This document shows positions 53,162-64,000 of a stretch of 64,000 nt of DNA, piece after piece. The DNA comes from Phymatolithon calcareum (lineage: Eukaryota > Rhodophyta > Florideophyceae > Hapalidiales). The notes below the pieces were generated by a model that saw only the letters and a program-made list of their open reading frames with translations, was not told where the DNA came from and made no database searches. Position 1 is the stretch's first letter; every line of letters starts with the position of its first letter. The translations under genes were made by a program, and so were the position numbers. The stretch is from NCBI GenBank assembly GCA_977006965.1, contig OZ345362.1:1550001-1614000 (forward strand). The letters are read 5' to 3'.

Positions 53162-55690
53162 ACTACATACTGTTCTTGCTCATGTTGAGAGATTTCCGTG
53201 AAATGAATCTACACACTTGAAGAGGGGCCTTTGAGGGTTTCCGGTTTATTTTGGAGCTCCAAATTTGAAAATACCGCCAAGACATCAACATTTGGAAGAA
53301 GAAAAGCAGGAAAACTACCTTCGAGGCTTCATCCTGGAAATTAACCGTACAGTTCTTTTACATCAATCACCAATACCGAATCAAGGACATGTGTTGATGG
53401 AAAACGTTTTTCTGTTCTATTGCGAGCTTCAGGCTCAAGGTTTCGTTTCTGGTCTCATCGTGTCTTCTGATTACAGAGACACAGGCCGCGTGTCCACTCC
53501 GTATTACAGCGCGTGGCTAACATATCCTTTACTTACAGGATAACGTGCAAGTGCGCCGGGGTCTGGAGCGCGAATTTCATGTTCGCACGCTTCTCACCTA
53601 TTGCACATCTGCTTAATTGCACTTGTGTCAGTTACTGCGCGGAAGTAACCCACGCGTATGTAGCACCTTTGAAACAGAGTTATCAGCGCCTACTCACCGT
53701 TGCAGTATTCTGCAAGGTGCTGCTGATACTCGAAGATTGGATCTAGAGCTTCTGTTGGTTTGCTCAGGACAGTACAAATAATGGATAGAGCTTCAGCCTC
53801 AATAAAATCGACACTCAACAACGAAAAATGCAGCACATCGGTTACTTTGTAAAACGTAGGCATGCCCGGAAAAGGCCGAGCCTGACGCTCTTCCTGAGAG
53901 AACCGTTCGTTCAGTTTTTCTGCCTTTTACGATCTCAGAAACGAATTTAAGTCATTACAGTCCTACAAGCTCGGTGATCAGGAAATAGCCGTGGATCGGC
54001 GTTGCCAATTGAACACTCGGCGGTAAATGGGATGTATTGTGGCAGAGAGCGACGATAAATGGAATCTAACCGGTGGAGACAGATCGGAGAGTGTTGGCGA
54101 GAAGCTTCGAAGCGAGATGGAAGATCAAAGACCAGTGTCTGGTGGTTATAGGTCGAAGAGCGACGGAGACCGAATGTAAACGGGAGACATGTTACAGAAA
54201 TGGACCGGATGGCCGAATACAGCCTTGCTTTTGAAAAAGAAGGAACTTGTTGACGAAATGTCCCATGAGACTGCAAGTTCGGTAAAAACTACGTCCGTAA
54301 GACCGGAAGTATGCCTTTGTTTCGATAGTAGTCGGCTGATATTGCTAAAATCAAAAAAGAGTCGTTGCAGTCGAATCGACCTCGGAGTACTGGACCCTAA
54401 AAAGGAAGAGTTACGCGGTAGAAATCAGTGCGACAAAGGCAGCAAGTGTTGCTCCAGATTACGGATTTGAAGAATAGAAGTAAAACAAATTGAAATAGGG
54501 GGTGAAGTGGATTAAAAATATGCCTGTGTGAGATGGGCAGTGAAAACCCATAGCGGAAGTATCGTTGAACAGCCAGCTTTTCTTAGGGATTCAAGAGTTG
54601 AGGCCGAACATGCTTTTCCCCTTACTGTCGACGGTCGCCGTTAAGATATTTGTATTGGGGCTGAACACCAGATAGGACAGGTCTTCAAGTCTATCATACG
54701 AAAAGTTAGTGATTAAAACTTGGAGACTTCTGCATTACACGACAACATCTCCAAAATCGAAGCAACCCTGCAAGACTCAGACCGCGCTTGCGGTTGTACA
54801 ACCGCCCGTGTTTCCGAAAACTCATCTGCGCCCCTTACGCGCCTTGCCGAGAGCGATTACCGCACTACAGTAAGTTTTCAAAGTCATTGCCAGCGACGTG
54901 GTGCGCGCTTGGCGAGCGGTCGCTTGAAAACGGCAGGCGTTCCCCCTTGAGACTTCACATGTATCCCCGGCCGGCAGAACGACAATAGACGTGTATGAGG
55001 GAATTCCCGGCTCCGACGAGCAGTCTCGGTGGTGACAGGAAACAGTATGACGTTTCGAAAGCGTGACGCCGTATCTCCAGAAGGTGTGGGTTGCGCGAAT
55101 GGGCGGCGAAAGACACGTGTGAGTTGTGTGGACGGAAGAGCGGCAAGCGCGCGGATCGCGAGCGGTGCTCATGCCGGGTCATGACTGGGTGTGGACGAGA
55201 CCGATGCGCGTGTGTTTGAACGCGCTGCGCCGGGGAGTGTTTGAACGCGTGGTCTTCTTTCAGAAATCGCGAAGCCACTGAGCGACGACGAGGTGAATGC
55301 CGCGCATCGTTTGGACGGTATTCTAAGCCGAGCGCTTTCTGATCCTCAGGAAACCTCGCAAGCGCTACACCTCGACTTGCTTGTTGGACCTCCGCTAATC
55401 TGTACGGCCCAGGAGACCAGTAACGACCCGATACACCCCTGGAGTATCGTCACCACTTGCATGAAGGTCATACTTGCAAGCGCCAACATGCGTTCCGCGT
55501 GCAGTGCAGACAACCTATCCCGGCGCGGGCGAAAGAGTTTGAGGGGATTGCGTCGCAGCACCTCAACTTCTTTTTTCTGCGTACCAGGTACCTGGTTGCC
55601 GACGTCGATGTACCGATTGGGATTGATGCCTAGTATGAGTTCACTGTGAGGTATTTTTGAGCCTTTGTTGGCCCGCAGTTATGTCCCGTG
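53162..55690. other. Region without a recognised gene
   Basis: Several overlapping frames on both strands (53265-53543, 54189-54470, 54720-54950, 54822-55278, 55293-55649), none with a motif I recognise. 54.8-55.6 kb is more GC-rich than its surroundings and could hold a decayed gene. No repeat boundaries are seen. Confidence 0.35.
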
Positions 55691-56275
55691 TAGGGCTAAG
55701 ACCAGCGGATCGGCGACGGTTCGAACCCGAAATATTGCTCAGTTTCGAGTTTGCGGTCTTTCCAGAGACCGAAATTTCCTCTTGGCCTGTCCGAATCCAA
55801 TCCATGCTGGGCCGTTTCAAATACACTCGGAGTCCGATCTACAAAAATCGACGATCCGGTTCACTTACAGTCCGAAACAGCCCTCGACCTGCTCTGAGCT
55901 GGCCTGAATCGGATCCGAATAGGATCCGGACCGAATCTGTGTCGACCTATACCGAAATCCGAAACTATTTCGCCTTGTCCCGGGCCCACTCAGTTACACA
56001 TTTGTCTTACATTTTGACAATCGTTTGGTATTATTCCAAACTTTGAGCAACATTTCTGCTCCTACACATCCGATCTTATGCTGGTACAGTCCGAAATTAA
56101 AATCAAGTCGATCCGCTGACAGTCGGAAAAAAGGTAAATCAGACCCAGAGCCGATCCGTTAGGATAAAAATGGTAGTCTGGTGATCGGATTCGAATCCGA
56201 TCCGAAAAGGTTCAATCGTTGAGAAGTCCGTCCGAATCCAGTCTTAATTACAGTGGATCGGACTAGACCTGGGTC
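55691..56275. repeat. GATCCGA-rich MITE-like block, possibly hAT-derived
   Basis: TCCGAA, GATCCG, CGGATC and ATCCGATCC words recur throughout. The left edge reads TAGGGCTAAGACCAGCGGAT and the right edge, reversed, CAGGTCTAGTCCGATCC, weakly matching hAT-style termini (C/TAGGG). I found no target duplication. There is no credible coding frame. Confidence 0.4.
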
Positions 56276-57661
56276 TTTTGCGTCCGGTGCGAGCCTTAGC
56301 CCCTTTTCGGAAACGTTGCGGAACTATACGAAGACCGTGTGGTAGAGAATTTGCATGTGCACCTTCTTTGCGAGGCCGAAAAGAGGCGAATGTGATGGCT
56401 CTCTCCCACTTTGGTGAAAGAAGTGATAACTATAGGTGTTCTTCTGTTGTGTGATGTCCTAGTCGAGCACAGAAATAGCTTCCGGTGCCTTTTTTGGGAA
56501 ATAGAAACCATTATTTTGCGCAGTGCTACTGATGAACGGTCGTTTCCATTGAATACGCGCTTCAGCGCGAAGGTGTTTCACAGCTGCGATACTGTGCCAT
56601 TAGACTAGTACGCCTGGATGGCTGATGTATAGAGCGAGTTGCAAGTTCCTCTCGACCATAAAAGTGTACAAATTCGCCTTCGTGGGATTCCACCATTTAA
56701 GCACTGTTTCCCTCTCCGTGGCCCTTTCTTTGAGACGATCTGTCAGCGTATCGCGAACCATCCCGAGAGCATTCAAAGTCCATGAGAGACCTTTTCGTGT
56801 GTTTTGATGTACGTGTGCAGCCAGATTACGGCCACCGTTCGAGTAAACGGACCAATGCATTTGAACCCCCAAGGGGTGATCGTGGCGATGGGAGACGCCG
56901 TGCGGCAATACAAACCCCAATAAAGGAAATCCCTTGACTGCTTTTTTTCAGCGGAAGGATGAACGATACTGGATTAGCCTCCCCCCGGTATGGTAGAAAC
57001 AGGCGACGGGCGCATGTGTGTTTGAAAGTGTGAGAGTAATGGATATCCCCTTCTCTGAGAACTGCAAAGGCACTGGAGAGAATGACTTCAAAAATTGAAA
57101 AGGTCCACCGACCAGAAGAGCCACCTGAGGACCTGCCTTTCAAGAGAAAGTGAGCAGCATCTCTAGGGAGTATATCGCGACGTTCTGCTGGAACAGAACG
57201 CACTCTACGGAAACGAAATGAATTTTTCGGAATATCCTTCATATATTGCTGTAACTCCGAAGGAGAATATTGCAAAACGGCAATGATCGGTTCAGAACAT
57301 AAGAGAGTTTATTACCATTCGCGCGCTCAGCGTTTTAGAACCTCGCGAAGGTCTACGTGCTGTTCAAGAATGTCGCCACACACTAGTTATCACATTAATC
57401 CGTTATGGCCGCTGGTTTCCCAGACGGGGACCGGGCATGGCGAGACGCTTACACCAGTCACTTCTCTCCGTGTCCTCCTGGAAGGAGCACTGAGCCGACC
57501 AAGACTTTTTGATTCTTATTCTGACTCCCTTTCGACACAATGCTGTGCTCGGGTGTTGCCGCATTTCTACCATTCCGAATCTGGTCATCGTCGCTGGAGT
57601 ATGACGCGGCGCTCATCGAGAGCCAGTTAGACTTTTATGAGAAACAGGCGGCAGTGTGCGA
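56276..57661. other. Region without a recognised gene
   Basis: Overlapping minus frames (56826-57275, 149 codons; 56600-56920, 106 codons) show no known domain. They share one stretch in different frames, so at most one can be real. Confidence 0.35.
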
Positions 57662-57664
57662 GAC

Positions 57665-57961
57665 GGAGCCACTTGAGACCCGTTATTTCTTGTCTTCTCG
57701 ACTGCGATTATTCCTGACCTTGAATTTGCGGCAGAGAAGTCGATGTATGACTTCATTCAACTGATTACTGCTTTTTCTTTGCCGGCCGCATATGTCACAA
57801 ATCAAGAGGTGCGAGAATTTTCGAAGAGTGAGGACGTGTTCTCGGTGGCAGCATTCAACGGGACAGTTTTCAAATTGGTCGACCTGGTCGAGTCCAGAAT
57901 CAAGGATGACGTTGTCTGTACCAAGGGCGTCAAGTGCATAGTGACTTTGGTTTTTTGGTGA
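57665..57961 (+). other. Possible exon or gene fragment
   Basis: A plus frame opens after a TGA and includes an ATG at 57743. It reads as a balanced, hydrophobic-charged protein piece (IIPDLEFAAEKSMYDFIQ, DLVESRIKDDVVCTKG) to a TGA at 57959-57961. No domain is recognised. A chance frame cannot be ruled out. Confidence 0.25.
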
Positions 57962-57995
57962 TACTATTGCGCCAAGGACTCTTATTAAGGAAATA

Positions 57996-58114
57996 TGTAC
58001 CGTAAGCCGGGATAACAAATGTAGGTGAAATGTAAAAGTACCAGGCCCGAGGGCGGAGCACGGGGGCCAGGAGCGAGTACGTTTTACACATTTGTTATCC
58101 CGGCTTACGGTACA
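57996..58114. repeat. 27-bp perfect inverted repeat with 65-bp loop
   Basis: Arms 57996-58022 and 58088-58114 (TGTACCGTAAGCCGGGATAA... and its exact reverse complement) surround a GC-rich loop (CCAGGCCCGAGGGCGGAGC...). The arm sequence recurs once near 50990 with changes. Confidence 0.9.
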
Positions 58115-58330
58115 CATACGACTTGTTTTTCTAGACGCGAGCAAACACGCCGTTCGCAATGGACAAATGTCGATATTGAAATTAATAACACAAAATACTT
58201 TTTCACTGAACCACAACGAACTGAAACGATTACAGAGCCTTCCACGTCCCGACTGATGTCATTTTTTTCATGTCCTCAAAATAGTAGAAAAAATTATCTT
58301 TTTTTCTTACCTCCTTGCAAAATATTAGCA
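58078..58330 (+). repeat. Dispersed repeat related to 50790-51020
   Basis: GTTATCCCGGCTTACG, ACATACGACTT.TTTTT, TAGACGCGAG.AAACACGCC, TTTTTCACTG.ACCAC and the following AT-rich tail match the reverse complement of about 50790-51020 in the same order. The shared right arm of the inverted repeat forms its left end, a candidate element terminus. Confidence 0.6.
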
Positions 58331-60395
58331 CGACAAGACAAGTGCCTGGAAGCTTAGATCACTCAACTAAAGAGGACGCAAGCGCCCACGCCCAATTAGA
58401 GAGGCCAAATTTCTCAACTTCCATGTTGCTGGCGCCAAAAACAAGGCATCCATGATAATGGATGCCATAAGACTATCCGGTTCGTGCGTAGCTGCACTAA
58501 CTGAAGCGCATCAGGGAAGTCCCGATTCTAGTCCGTTTCCTTGGCCGTGCGAAATGACCCCACGAAAGCCCTCACCAATCTCTATTCATGGCCAGAAGAA
58601 ATCAAGAACCATCCTTCCGCGAGGATGTGTCGCCCTTCTTATCTGACCTGGACTCAAATACCGAGTCCTCCGAAAAGATTCGACCCACATGTACCAAATC
58701 ATGTCAATTTCCGTACTAGGAATCATCGTAGTTGCCGCATATATTTCACCTCTCTCCAGCCCCAAGGAGTATATGAAAGCTACAGAAATCCTACGAAGAC
58801 ATGCAACCGGCCCCACATTATCCTGTGGGGACTTTAATGCGAGGCACAAGCTCTGGGACGAAAGACAGAATAACAAAGGACTTGCACTTCTTCGATGGTT
58901 CGAGAGCTTTCGTTACAAGATAAATGCGCCAAGAGAGCCACCTTTCATGCACAGTCTCGAAAAAGCTGCATTGATCTATTCATCTCGAAAAGAATCCAGT
59001 GCGGTCCCGCAAGACTGCTGAATGGATCTTAGGGAGGGTGCAGCGATTACCTCCCGGTTGTATGCACATCTAATTTGATGACTCCAAAAATGGAAAAGTC
59101 GTATACAGTCCCGGTTCATAAACGTTCTGATGTTCTTGCTAAAGCCCGGGCTGCAGAATACTACACGAAGCACATACCCGCATTAATCGAAAGAATGGGA
59201 ACAGTTTCCACTCAGCACGAGCTTGAGTCACTGTACGAGAAAGCTTGCAAGGCCCTCAAATCCCCTTGGCTTGCCGGAAGAAAACCGCGACGAGGAAGAT
59301 TCACAAGGTGCTGGGACCGCGAGCTAGACAGACTGGCTTATAAAAGATCCCGCTTGTTCCGGAATGCCAAACTCACGAACGATCCCGACGACTGGCAAGA
59401 GTACCGAAAAGTACATAAGACCGTCAGGAGCAAAGTAACATCGAAAAAAGCAAATGTTTTCAAGAGTTAGTGCAATACATGTCGAACTCCCCTGAGTGAA
59501 ATCTCGCAACGAAGGTACGTTCTTGAAAAACTCAGCAATGGGCATCCAATTGGAACTGGAAGAATTTCTAGCTTACGCCCACATTATCTCATTCACATTC
59601 GAAGACCATGAGATGAAGAAACTAGCTTTTGTCGTCACCCCAGAACTAGAGGATGAAATCGCAGCGGCCATTCATCGGGCCCCTAAACGAAAAACGGCTG
59701 GAGCCGATGGAATTTTCTCAGAATTGTTCCAAGTCTCGCCTGAGATACCTCTGCAGGGAGTGTGGTCTCGTGAAAGAAACCCCGAGCCTCTGGAACTTGA
59801 TCAATCTTCTCCCGTTCTACAAGAAAGGCGATCCAAGAGACCCCGCAAACTACAGACCGATAGCCCTTGTATGGAATACAAGGAAAATCATAGAGAGCGC
59901 ACTGGATAAAATCCTGAGAAAACACTACGGCTTCAATAATATCCAAACTGGCTTCAGGAAGGGCTCTGGATGCCCGGGTGCCGTATTGCACACCATTGCG
60001 GCCATCAAAAATGGTCACAGGAACATTGCCGTTCTCGACCTTTCGAAGGCTTTCGACACCATGCCAAGACACGTTCTATCTCGACTACTCAAGAAGAGGC
60101 TTCCTGCAACACTGGTCTCAGGGCTTATGTACTTGCTCCACCTGGCATGATCTATACTCCTACGGACGACCGAAATAATCGGTTTGTAATCAACAAAGGG
60201 GTCCCACAAGGATCACCGCTATCACCGGCGCTATATAATATCTTCATGGACGTTCTTGCTGAGAGCTTGTCAAGAATTCGGTTTCATTATTCTAAAAGAC
60301 CGGGGCTGCGAGAAACTCGCCATATAATACGGACAGACAAAGTGTCAGCAGGCGTGTTATCGTGGACGACCTACTTACCCCTTTCTGCCCTCTGA
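58331..60395 (+). pseudogene. LINE with endonuclease and reverse transcriptase remnants
   Basis: The AP-type endonuclease region (58689-59021) has SISVLGIIVVAAYISPLSSP and the catalytic CGDFNARHKLWD. A basic linker follows (59075-59470; CWDRELDRLAYKRSRLFR). Then RT motifs in order: KRKTAGADGIFSELF, PFYKKGDPRDPANYRPIAL, IQTGFRKGSGCPGAV, AVLDLSKAFDTMPR, and NKGVPQGSPLSPALYNIFMD. The sequence ends before the FADD box, so the RT is truncated, and frames change at least three times. The ORF1 region is missing. The frames overlap in a way that a few indels would explain. This is a different family from the 46-kb fragment, judged by the QGSPLSP/GSPLGP region. Confidence 0.85.
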
Positions 60396-61717
60396 ACTGT
60401 GAATATCAAATTATAGTAATCCGTTTCATATTAGATTGGATCATCCCCTTTCGTGGCATTTGTAGCATATCATACAATTGGAAGGTTTGTAAGGACGTGG
60501 ATCATGATGCTGTCACAAAACTTCAAAGAAGTTGAGAAGAGTTTGACCCTTGCGATACAGATCTTGTGATACGTGAATTGTGAGTTTGACTATGCAAAGA
60601 TTCGTTCGCATGACTCCAAGGGCCGCCTTTAGAGAGATTTGCAATATGTTATCCCTTGCTACACATTTATCCCGCGGGATATACCCAATAGCGTATTTTT
60701 GGCGGCGGGATTTTACATGTATTCGAGCTCAATCGGACCCATAAAACAGTTTGAGGATTAAGAGGCGCTTAATCTCACTATTGGGGAAGAAAATAGTGGG
60801 AAATAATTACGATGGACAGATATGCCCGTCCTTGAAAATTCTAAAAATCGCCGTTCCTGGCCTGTTTTTTCTTATCCCGCTGCGGGCATTTTGCATTTCT
60901 CTACCTGCTATTTTTATGAAACAAATTGCGTCAGAATCCTGGAAACATCATCTTTTCAAATATGTAAATGTGATTGGATGACTGGTAGTAGATTTGGCGG
61001 TGGAGCAATGTAAAGTTTGTAAAATTAGCTGGGACGAGGTAGCAGAATTGGGGCCTTCCTGAAAACATAAAAAAACGACGGACACAATTTTGGATGAGGT
61101 CACGCGAAATTGCGCAGGATATTTGTTTTGACTCCGAAAAACATATTTCGTTATTCGTATTATTTATTGTAGGTTACTGTATCTTTTTTCGGAAGATATA
61201 CTATCGTTATTTCTTTCTTTACTGCGGGATTTCTCGAAGCTGATGGAACAACTCCGCATCCTTACGGCTCTAGTAGACCTTAACAGATACGAGTGGTAAT
61301 TGATGTCACAACAGCTGTCCAAGCTGCACAAGGTGCAGACCATGGTCCAGCTTAACAGCCATATCGCTACGCAGCCAATCTTCATTCGCCGTCCTTCAAA
61401 GGGATGCCCGGGTTCGAAACCATTTAGGACGTTCACGGTAGCTAATCATCTCTCTGCCTTCTTTCATTTCCTTCTGTCTTCTCTCCCGGCTTCCTTGAAC
61501 GATGCGGCACACCACACAGGGCGGAATCCATGTACTACCATACTACCAGAAGCCGATAGTGTTCTCCCCTGGGGAAGCCGAAGCACAGCTCTTGTCATTT
61601 AAAAAACTCTGCAATGTAGCGGGGAAAATTCCTGACTGAACTCTTGGCTCCTTCCTGTGACGCACAGGTGCACGGGTAGCCGGACCGGTTATCATAACCG
61701 GCCTGTATCAAATCCGC
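60396..61717. other. Region without a recognised gene
   Basis: AT-rich DNA with several TTATCCCGC/GCGGGAT words (60646, 60668, 60882), reminiscent of the repeat family at 58 kb but not aligned. A GGGTTCGAAACC word near 61410 looks like a tRNA B-box, without a supporting A-box. Confidence 0.35.
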
Positions 61718-61990
61718 TTAAATTCGCAAGATTTCTTGGAAATCCAGCGACGGCGGGGTCTGGTCTAGCATTTCGAGCGTGGCAACTTCTCGATTTGCCG
61801 AGTCCCAGGCGAACGCGTTCGCGATATCGACAGCCATTTCCGACGTAATTACCGTCAGAAGAATCGCGTTGCGCAGCATTACTGCTGCTGCCACTTGCGC
61901 CGGCGCGGGCACGGGCGCCCGCGCCGGAATCTTGTCCTTTGTCGCTTGTGGTCCGTTCGGTCCGGTCTGGCCCTCTCTCCTTCCTACTCC
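61718..61990 (-). other. Possible GC-rich exon
   Basis: A minus frame of about 90 codons without an ATG at its start, rich in Ala/Pro/Arg, then AVMLRNAILLTVITSEMAVDI and EVATLEMLDQTPPSLDFQEI. Its base composition is clearly higher in GC than the flanks. No domain is recognised; it could be an exon of an unseen gene or retroelement debris. Confidence 0.25.
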
Positions 61991-62112
61991 CAAAATTAAG
62001 TTATACTATACTGTACTGCACTATATCATGACGATGAAAGTAACAGCGCTAGAGCTCTTGGCTACTCGGAGGAATACGCGCTCGCTCCTCATCTCAACGC
62101 CAACCCTACATC

Positions 62113-62454
62113 ATGGTGAGGCTCAACATTTTGCTTTCCCTTTTTCTCAAGCGACAACACAAGCGGCGAGTTCTGGCCTCCCGCACACGGCTGAGGAGCA
62201 GGACCTCAAGTCATTCCCGCCGTAGGCGCGACTGGAGGATAACTTGGCGTGCGCTTCAACATCCTTCTATGTCTGGATTCATGACCTTCTTTGGGTCTGG
62301 TTGTGACCAATCACTCATAACTTTAACCGGGTTTGACCATAGATCTTTTCGAGACTTGTTGAGGATGTTCAAACCAGTCTATTACTCGTACACGTCATAC
62401 TCAGCAGACGGAAGAATCAGGAAACTTCCAGCACATAGTCGACATGGAAGATGA
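62113..62454 (+). pseudogene. PIF/Harbinger transposase N-terminal fragment
   Basis: The ATG at 62113 opens MVRLNILLSLFLKRQHKRR and a basic stretch, then SGFMTFFGSGCDQSLITLTGFDHRSF and FKPVYYSYTSYSADGRI. The 'LITLTG.D...F..LL..F.P.Y..YT.YS.DG' order is characteristic of the N-terminal region of Harbinger (DDE_4-type) transposases in algae and protists, as I recall the family. The frame ends at 62452-62454 with no DDE residues, so the catalytic domain has been deleted, joining it directly to the next ORF. Confidence 0.55.
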
Positions 62455-62854
62455 TTTTCCCGCCGAACGAGAAGAAAATGTAGAAGGAAATGTCGCCGCC
62501 TCGCCGACCAGCGCCCTTGCCGGCTCAAGTCACTCGGTTCCATCTGTACCGTCATCATCTCGCAGGCCCCTTGTTAGGATGAGATCACGCACAGCCGCTA
62601 TGCCGTCAGATGACATTGACATAATAGAGCTCTTCAAGCTTCAGATGATACAAGATCAATAGAGAAGACAAGAGGACAGAGAACGAAGAGCATTAGAGCG
62701 CCAGGAGGAGAAAGATCGCCGCAAACAAGAGAGAGCAGAGGAAAAGACACGTCGCGAAGAGGATCGGGCCGAGGAGAGGGCGCGTCACGAGGAAGTGCAG
62801 GCACAAGAGTCATCACGTCGGGAAGCTGAGGCAAGGAGGCACGAGCAGTGTTGA
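62444..62854 (+). pseudogene. Harbinger accessory-protein C-terminal fragment
   Basis: The ATG at 62444 opens MEDDFPAEREENVEG, a Ser-rich part and IDIIELFKLQMIQDQ. A TAG at 62660-62662 follows, and the frame then continues as a strongly charged coiled coil (EDRERRALERQEEKDRRKQE ...) to a TGA near 62852. Harbinger elements usually encode a Myb/SANT-like partner protein ending in such a Q/E/R-rich helix, which fits the neighbouring transposase fragment. The Myb-like domain itself is not present. It overlaps the preceding frame by 11 bp. Confidence 0.45.
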
Positions 62855-64000
62855 TGTTACTTCTGGGGAAGGGGAACGGAGGAAACCTCGGTAGCAACTA
62901 GACCGCAATGTATTAGTCTTCGGAGGGGTTCAGGTTCCGTGCCATACTGAACAGGATGCACAACGCATCCTCCGTGCACGGAGCAGGAAAAGTATTTTTT
63001 TGTCAACCTACAGCGAGTAAACACCATAACCAAAACGACGCATTTGTGCGGACTAAATTCGTCACGTTGACACAAATTTATGATAACCGGTCACGATTTG
63101 TGCGTACTATTTTCTAATTTGTGTTTTCAGAAGGCCCCATTATCCCGACATAATATTTTTATCACCGGATAACATTTGGGGATTTTAAACTCAAACCGTT
63201 CCCTAATGAAAAAAAAATCAAACACATTTTATTAACGCCCTTTCTTGTTTCGAACGAGCTGAACTCATTGGTGTAAGATTCAGCTCCCAATTCCGACTGT
63301 ATCCTTACTTTATTTTTAATTATAGTTGCCGCAAGGCCAGTCTTTGGCATGATAAAATTCCGAGATACAGCACAGGAAATATTTTGCAAGTTATGATAAA
63401 CATGTAGGCGACACCACCTGATAGTGCGTAGCGATTGCACAGCTCTTCACGTCAGGCGCAAGAGGCAGACATTTCGGGTGAAATATTCGCGGCATAACCA
63501 TGTAATGACGGAGGATGCGGTTTTCAACGCAGTTGCAATTGGCTGGGATGCCTCAGATGACAAGACTTGCGACCGCGCGTGACATAGCTGCTTCACATGG
63601 CGTATACGCGGGCGCGATGCCAAAGCTTTGCGTTTTGCTCTTCATCTCACTGAAGTATGACTAGGGCTTTACCCAGATGAGAGTGGTAGTACTAATAGTG
63701 GGTTAGCGATCATAGATGCGGCTGGAGAGTGCAGATTAGGGCTGTCTACTGACTATCCAGCCCAGTAGTGAGGACCTGATAGGTGATTCAATCTACGCTT
63801 GGTCTTACGGTTGATGTGCTTGGCGAAAATAAAGTTTCCACGATGGGGAGCGAGACTGGGGAGCACTCCCGACGAGGCGAGGAAGCAGTCCTTGCTGTGA
63901 CTTCTTGTCGTACTGCACATGGAATATATAATGCACTGTAAGGTCTTACAGTATGAGAGCTCTCAATCTATTGATAAATTTTAAAAATAAAATTGCCCAG
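62855..64000. other. Right end of the window, no recognised gene
   Basis: Short frames only (62857-63075 and 63162-63440, minus). No repeat with a clear edge. A GTCTTACGG / CTGTAAGGTCTTACAG word near 63930-63955 forms a weak hairpin of no known meaning. Confidence 0.35.

Noticed and set aside
55705-55735. tRNA or SINE suggested by GGTTCGAACCC
   Set aside because: The B-box-like word lies within the GATCCGA-rich block and has no A-box partner.
57683-58216. 177-codon minus frame
   Set aside because: It runs through a perfect inverted repeat and a dispersed repeat edge and opposes a better plus frame; no motif.
61390-61425. tRNA gene suggested by GGGTTCGAAACC
   Set aside because: No matching acceptor stem, anticodon arm or A-box at tRNA spacing.
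3431-62662. Reassigned TAG codon in this organism
   Set aside because: The antisense ORF and other frames also end naturally at TAG, and the affected frames are decayed TEs; mutation bias is the simpler explanation.
1-64000. Bacterial or viral contamination
   Set aside because: Spliceosomal introns, LTR retrotransposons, LINEs, a chromodom-bearing integrase and MITEs throughout are all consistent with a eukaryotic nuclear genome.

Overview
This is eukaryotic nuclear DNA. It has few host genes, short GT-AG introns in one of them, no tRNA or rRNA gene I can support, and a very dense, layered population of transposable elements from most known superfamilies. My guess is a multicellular red alga (florideophyte type) or a similarly TE-rich, intron-poor eukaryote. 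That is inference from gene compactness and the copia/gypsy/pogo mix; no marker gene in the window proves it.

Only two host genes are convincing, and they sit head-to-tail on the minus strand. The first is an MGRN1/LOG2-type RING E3 ubiquitin ligase (3995-5362) with an N-myristoylation-type start. The second is a four-exon gene for a small proline/glycine/tyrosine-rich CYSTM tail-anchored protein (5938-6695). Downstream of the RING gene lies a broken RNase H from a non-LTR retrotransposon (about 3245-3880). Upstream at 2297-2863 is a Tc1/mariner-type MITE with perfect inverted repeats and TA target duplications.

Region 7.2-9.4 kb holds a pogo/Tigger-type DDE transposase with one in-frame TAG. 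Region 10626-17619 is a 7-kb terminal-inverted-repeat element with at least three genes: a divergent pair around a 201-bp spacer and a third small gene. One gene joins a C2H2 finger to a large transposase-like protein. I cannot place this element in a named superfamily. A roughly 1-kb internally deleted relative lies at 36744-45985 and was the landing site of a Ty3/gypsy chromovirus.

Region 18.2-21.9 kb is poorly understood: a 46-bp perfect palindrome, two small orphan ORFs, and five 34-bp tandem repeats that abut a copia LTR. Region 21.9-35.3 kb is a pile of Ty1/copia elements: three decayed minus-strand copies, one deletion derivative on the plus strand, and six LTRs in both orientations. 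One LTR is split by an 1824-bp hAT-like element. A degenerate Helitron fragment follows (35616-36566).

The gypsy element (about 36998-45276) reads on the minus strand: LTR, gag, a truncated RT, RNase H, integrase with chromodomain, then a long unknown ORF on the opposite strand, then the other LTR. Its LTRs appear nearly identical although gag-pol carries many lesions. About 315 bp of outside flank is duplicated inside the element, next to the left LTR.

From 46 kb to the end I see LINE fragments (46.0-46.8 kb minus; 58.3-60.4 kb plus), a CENP-B/Tigger HTH remnant, dispersed MITE-like and inverted repeats, one small ORF behind a TATA box (52850-53161), and the remains of a PIF/Harbinger element (62113-62840). 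The elements do not form a pathway. The main story is nested insertion and decay, with internal TAG codons recurring strikingly often in TE reading frames.
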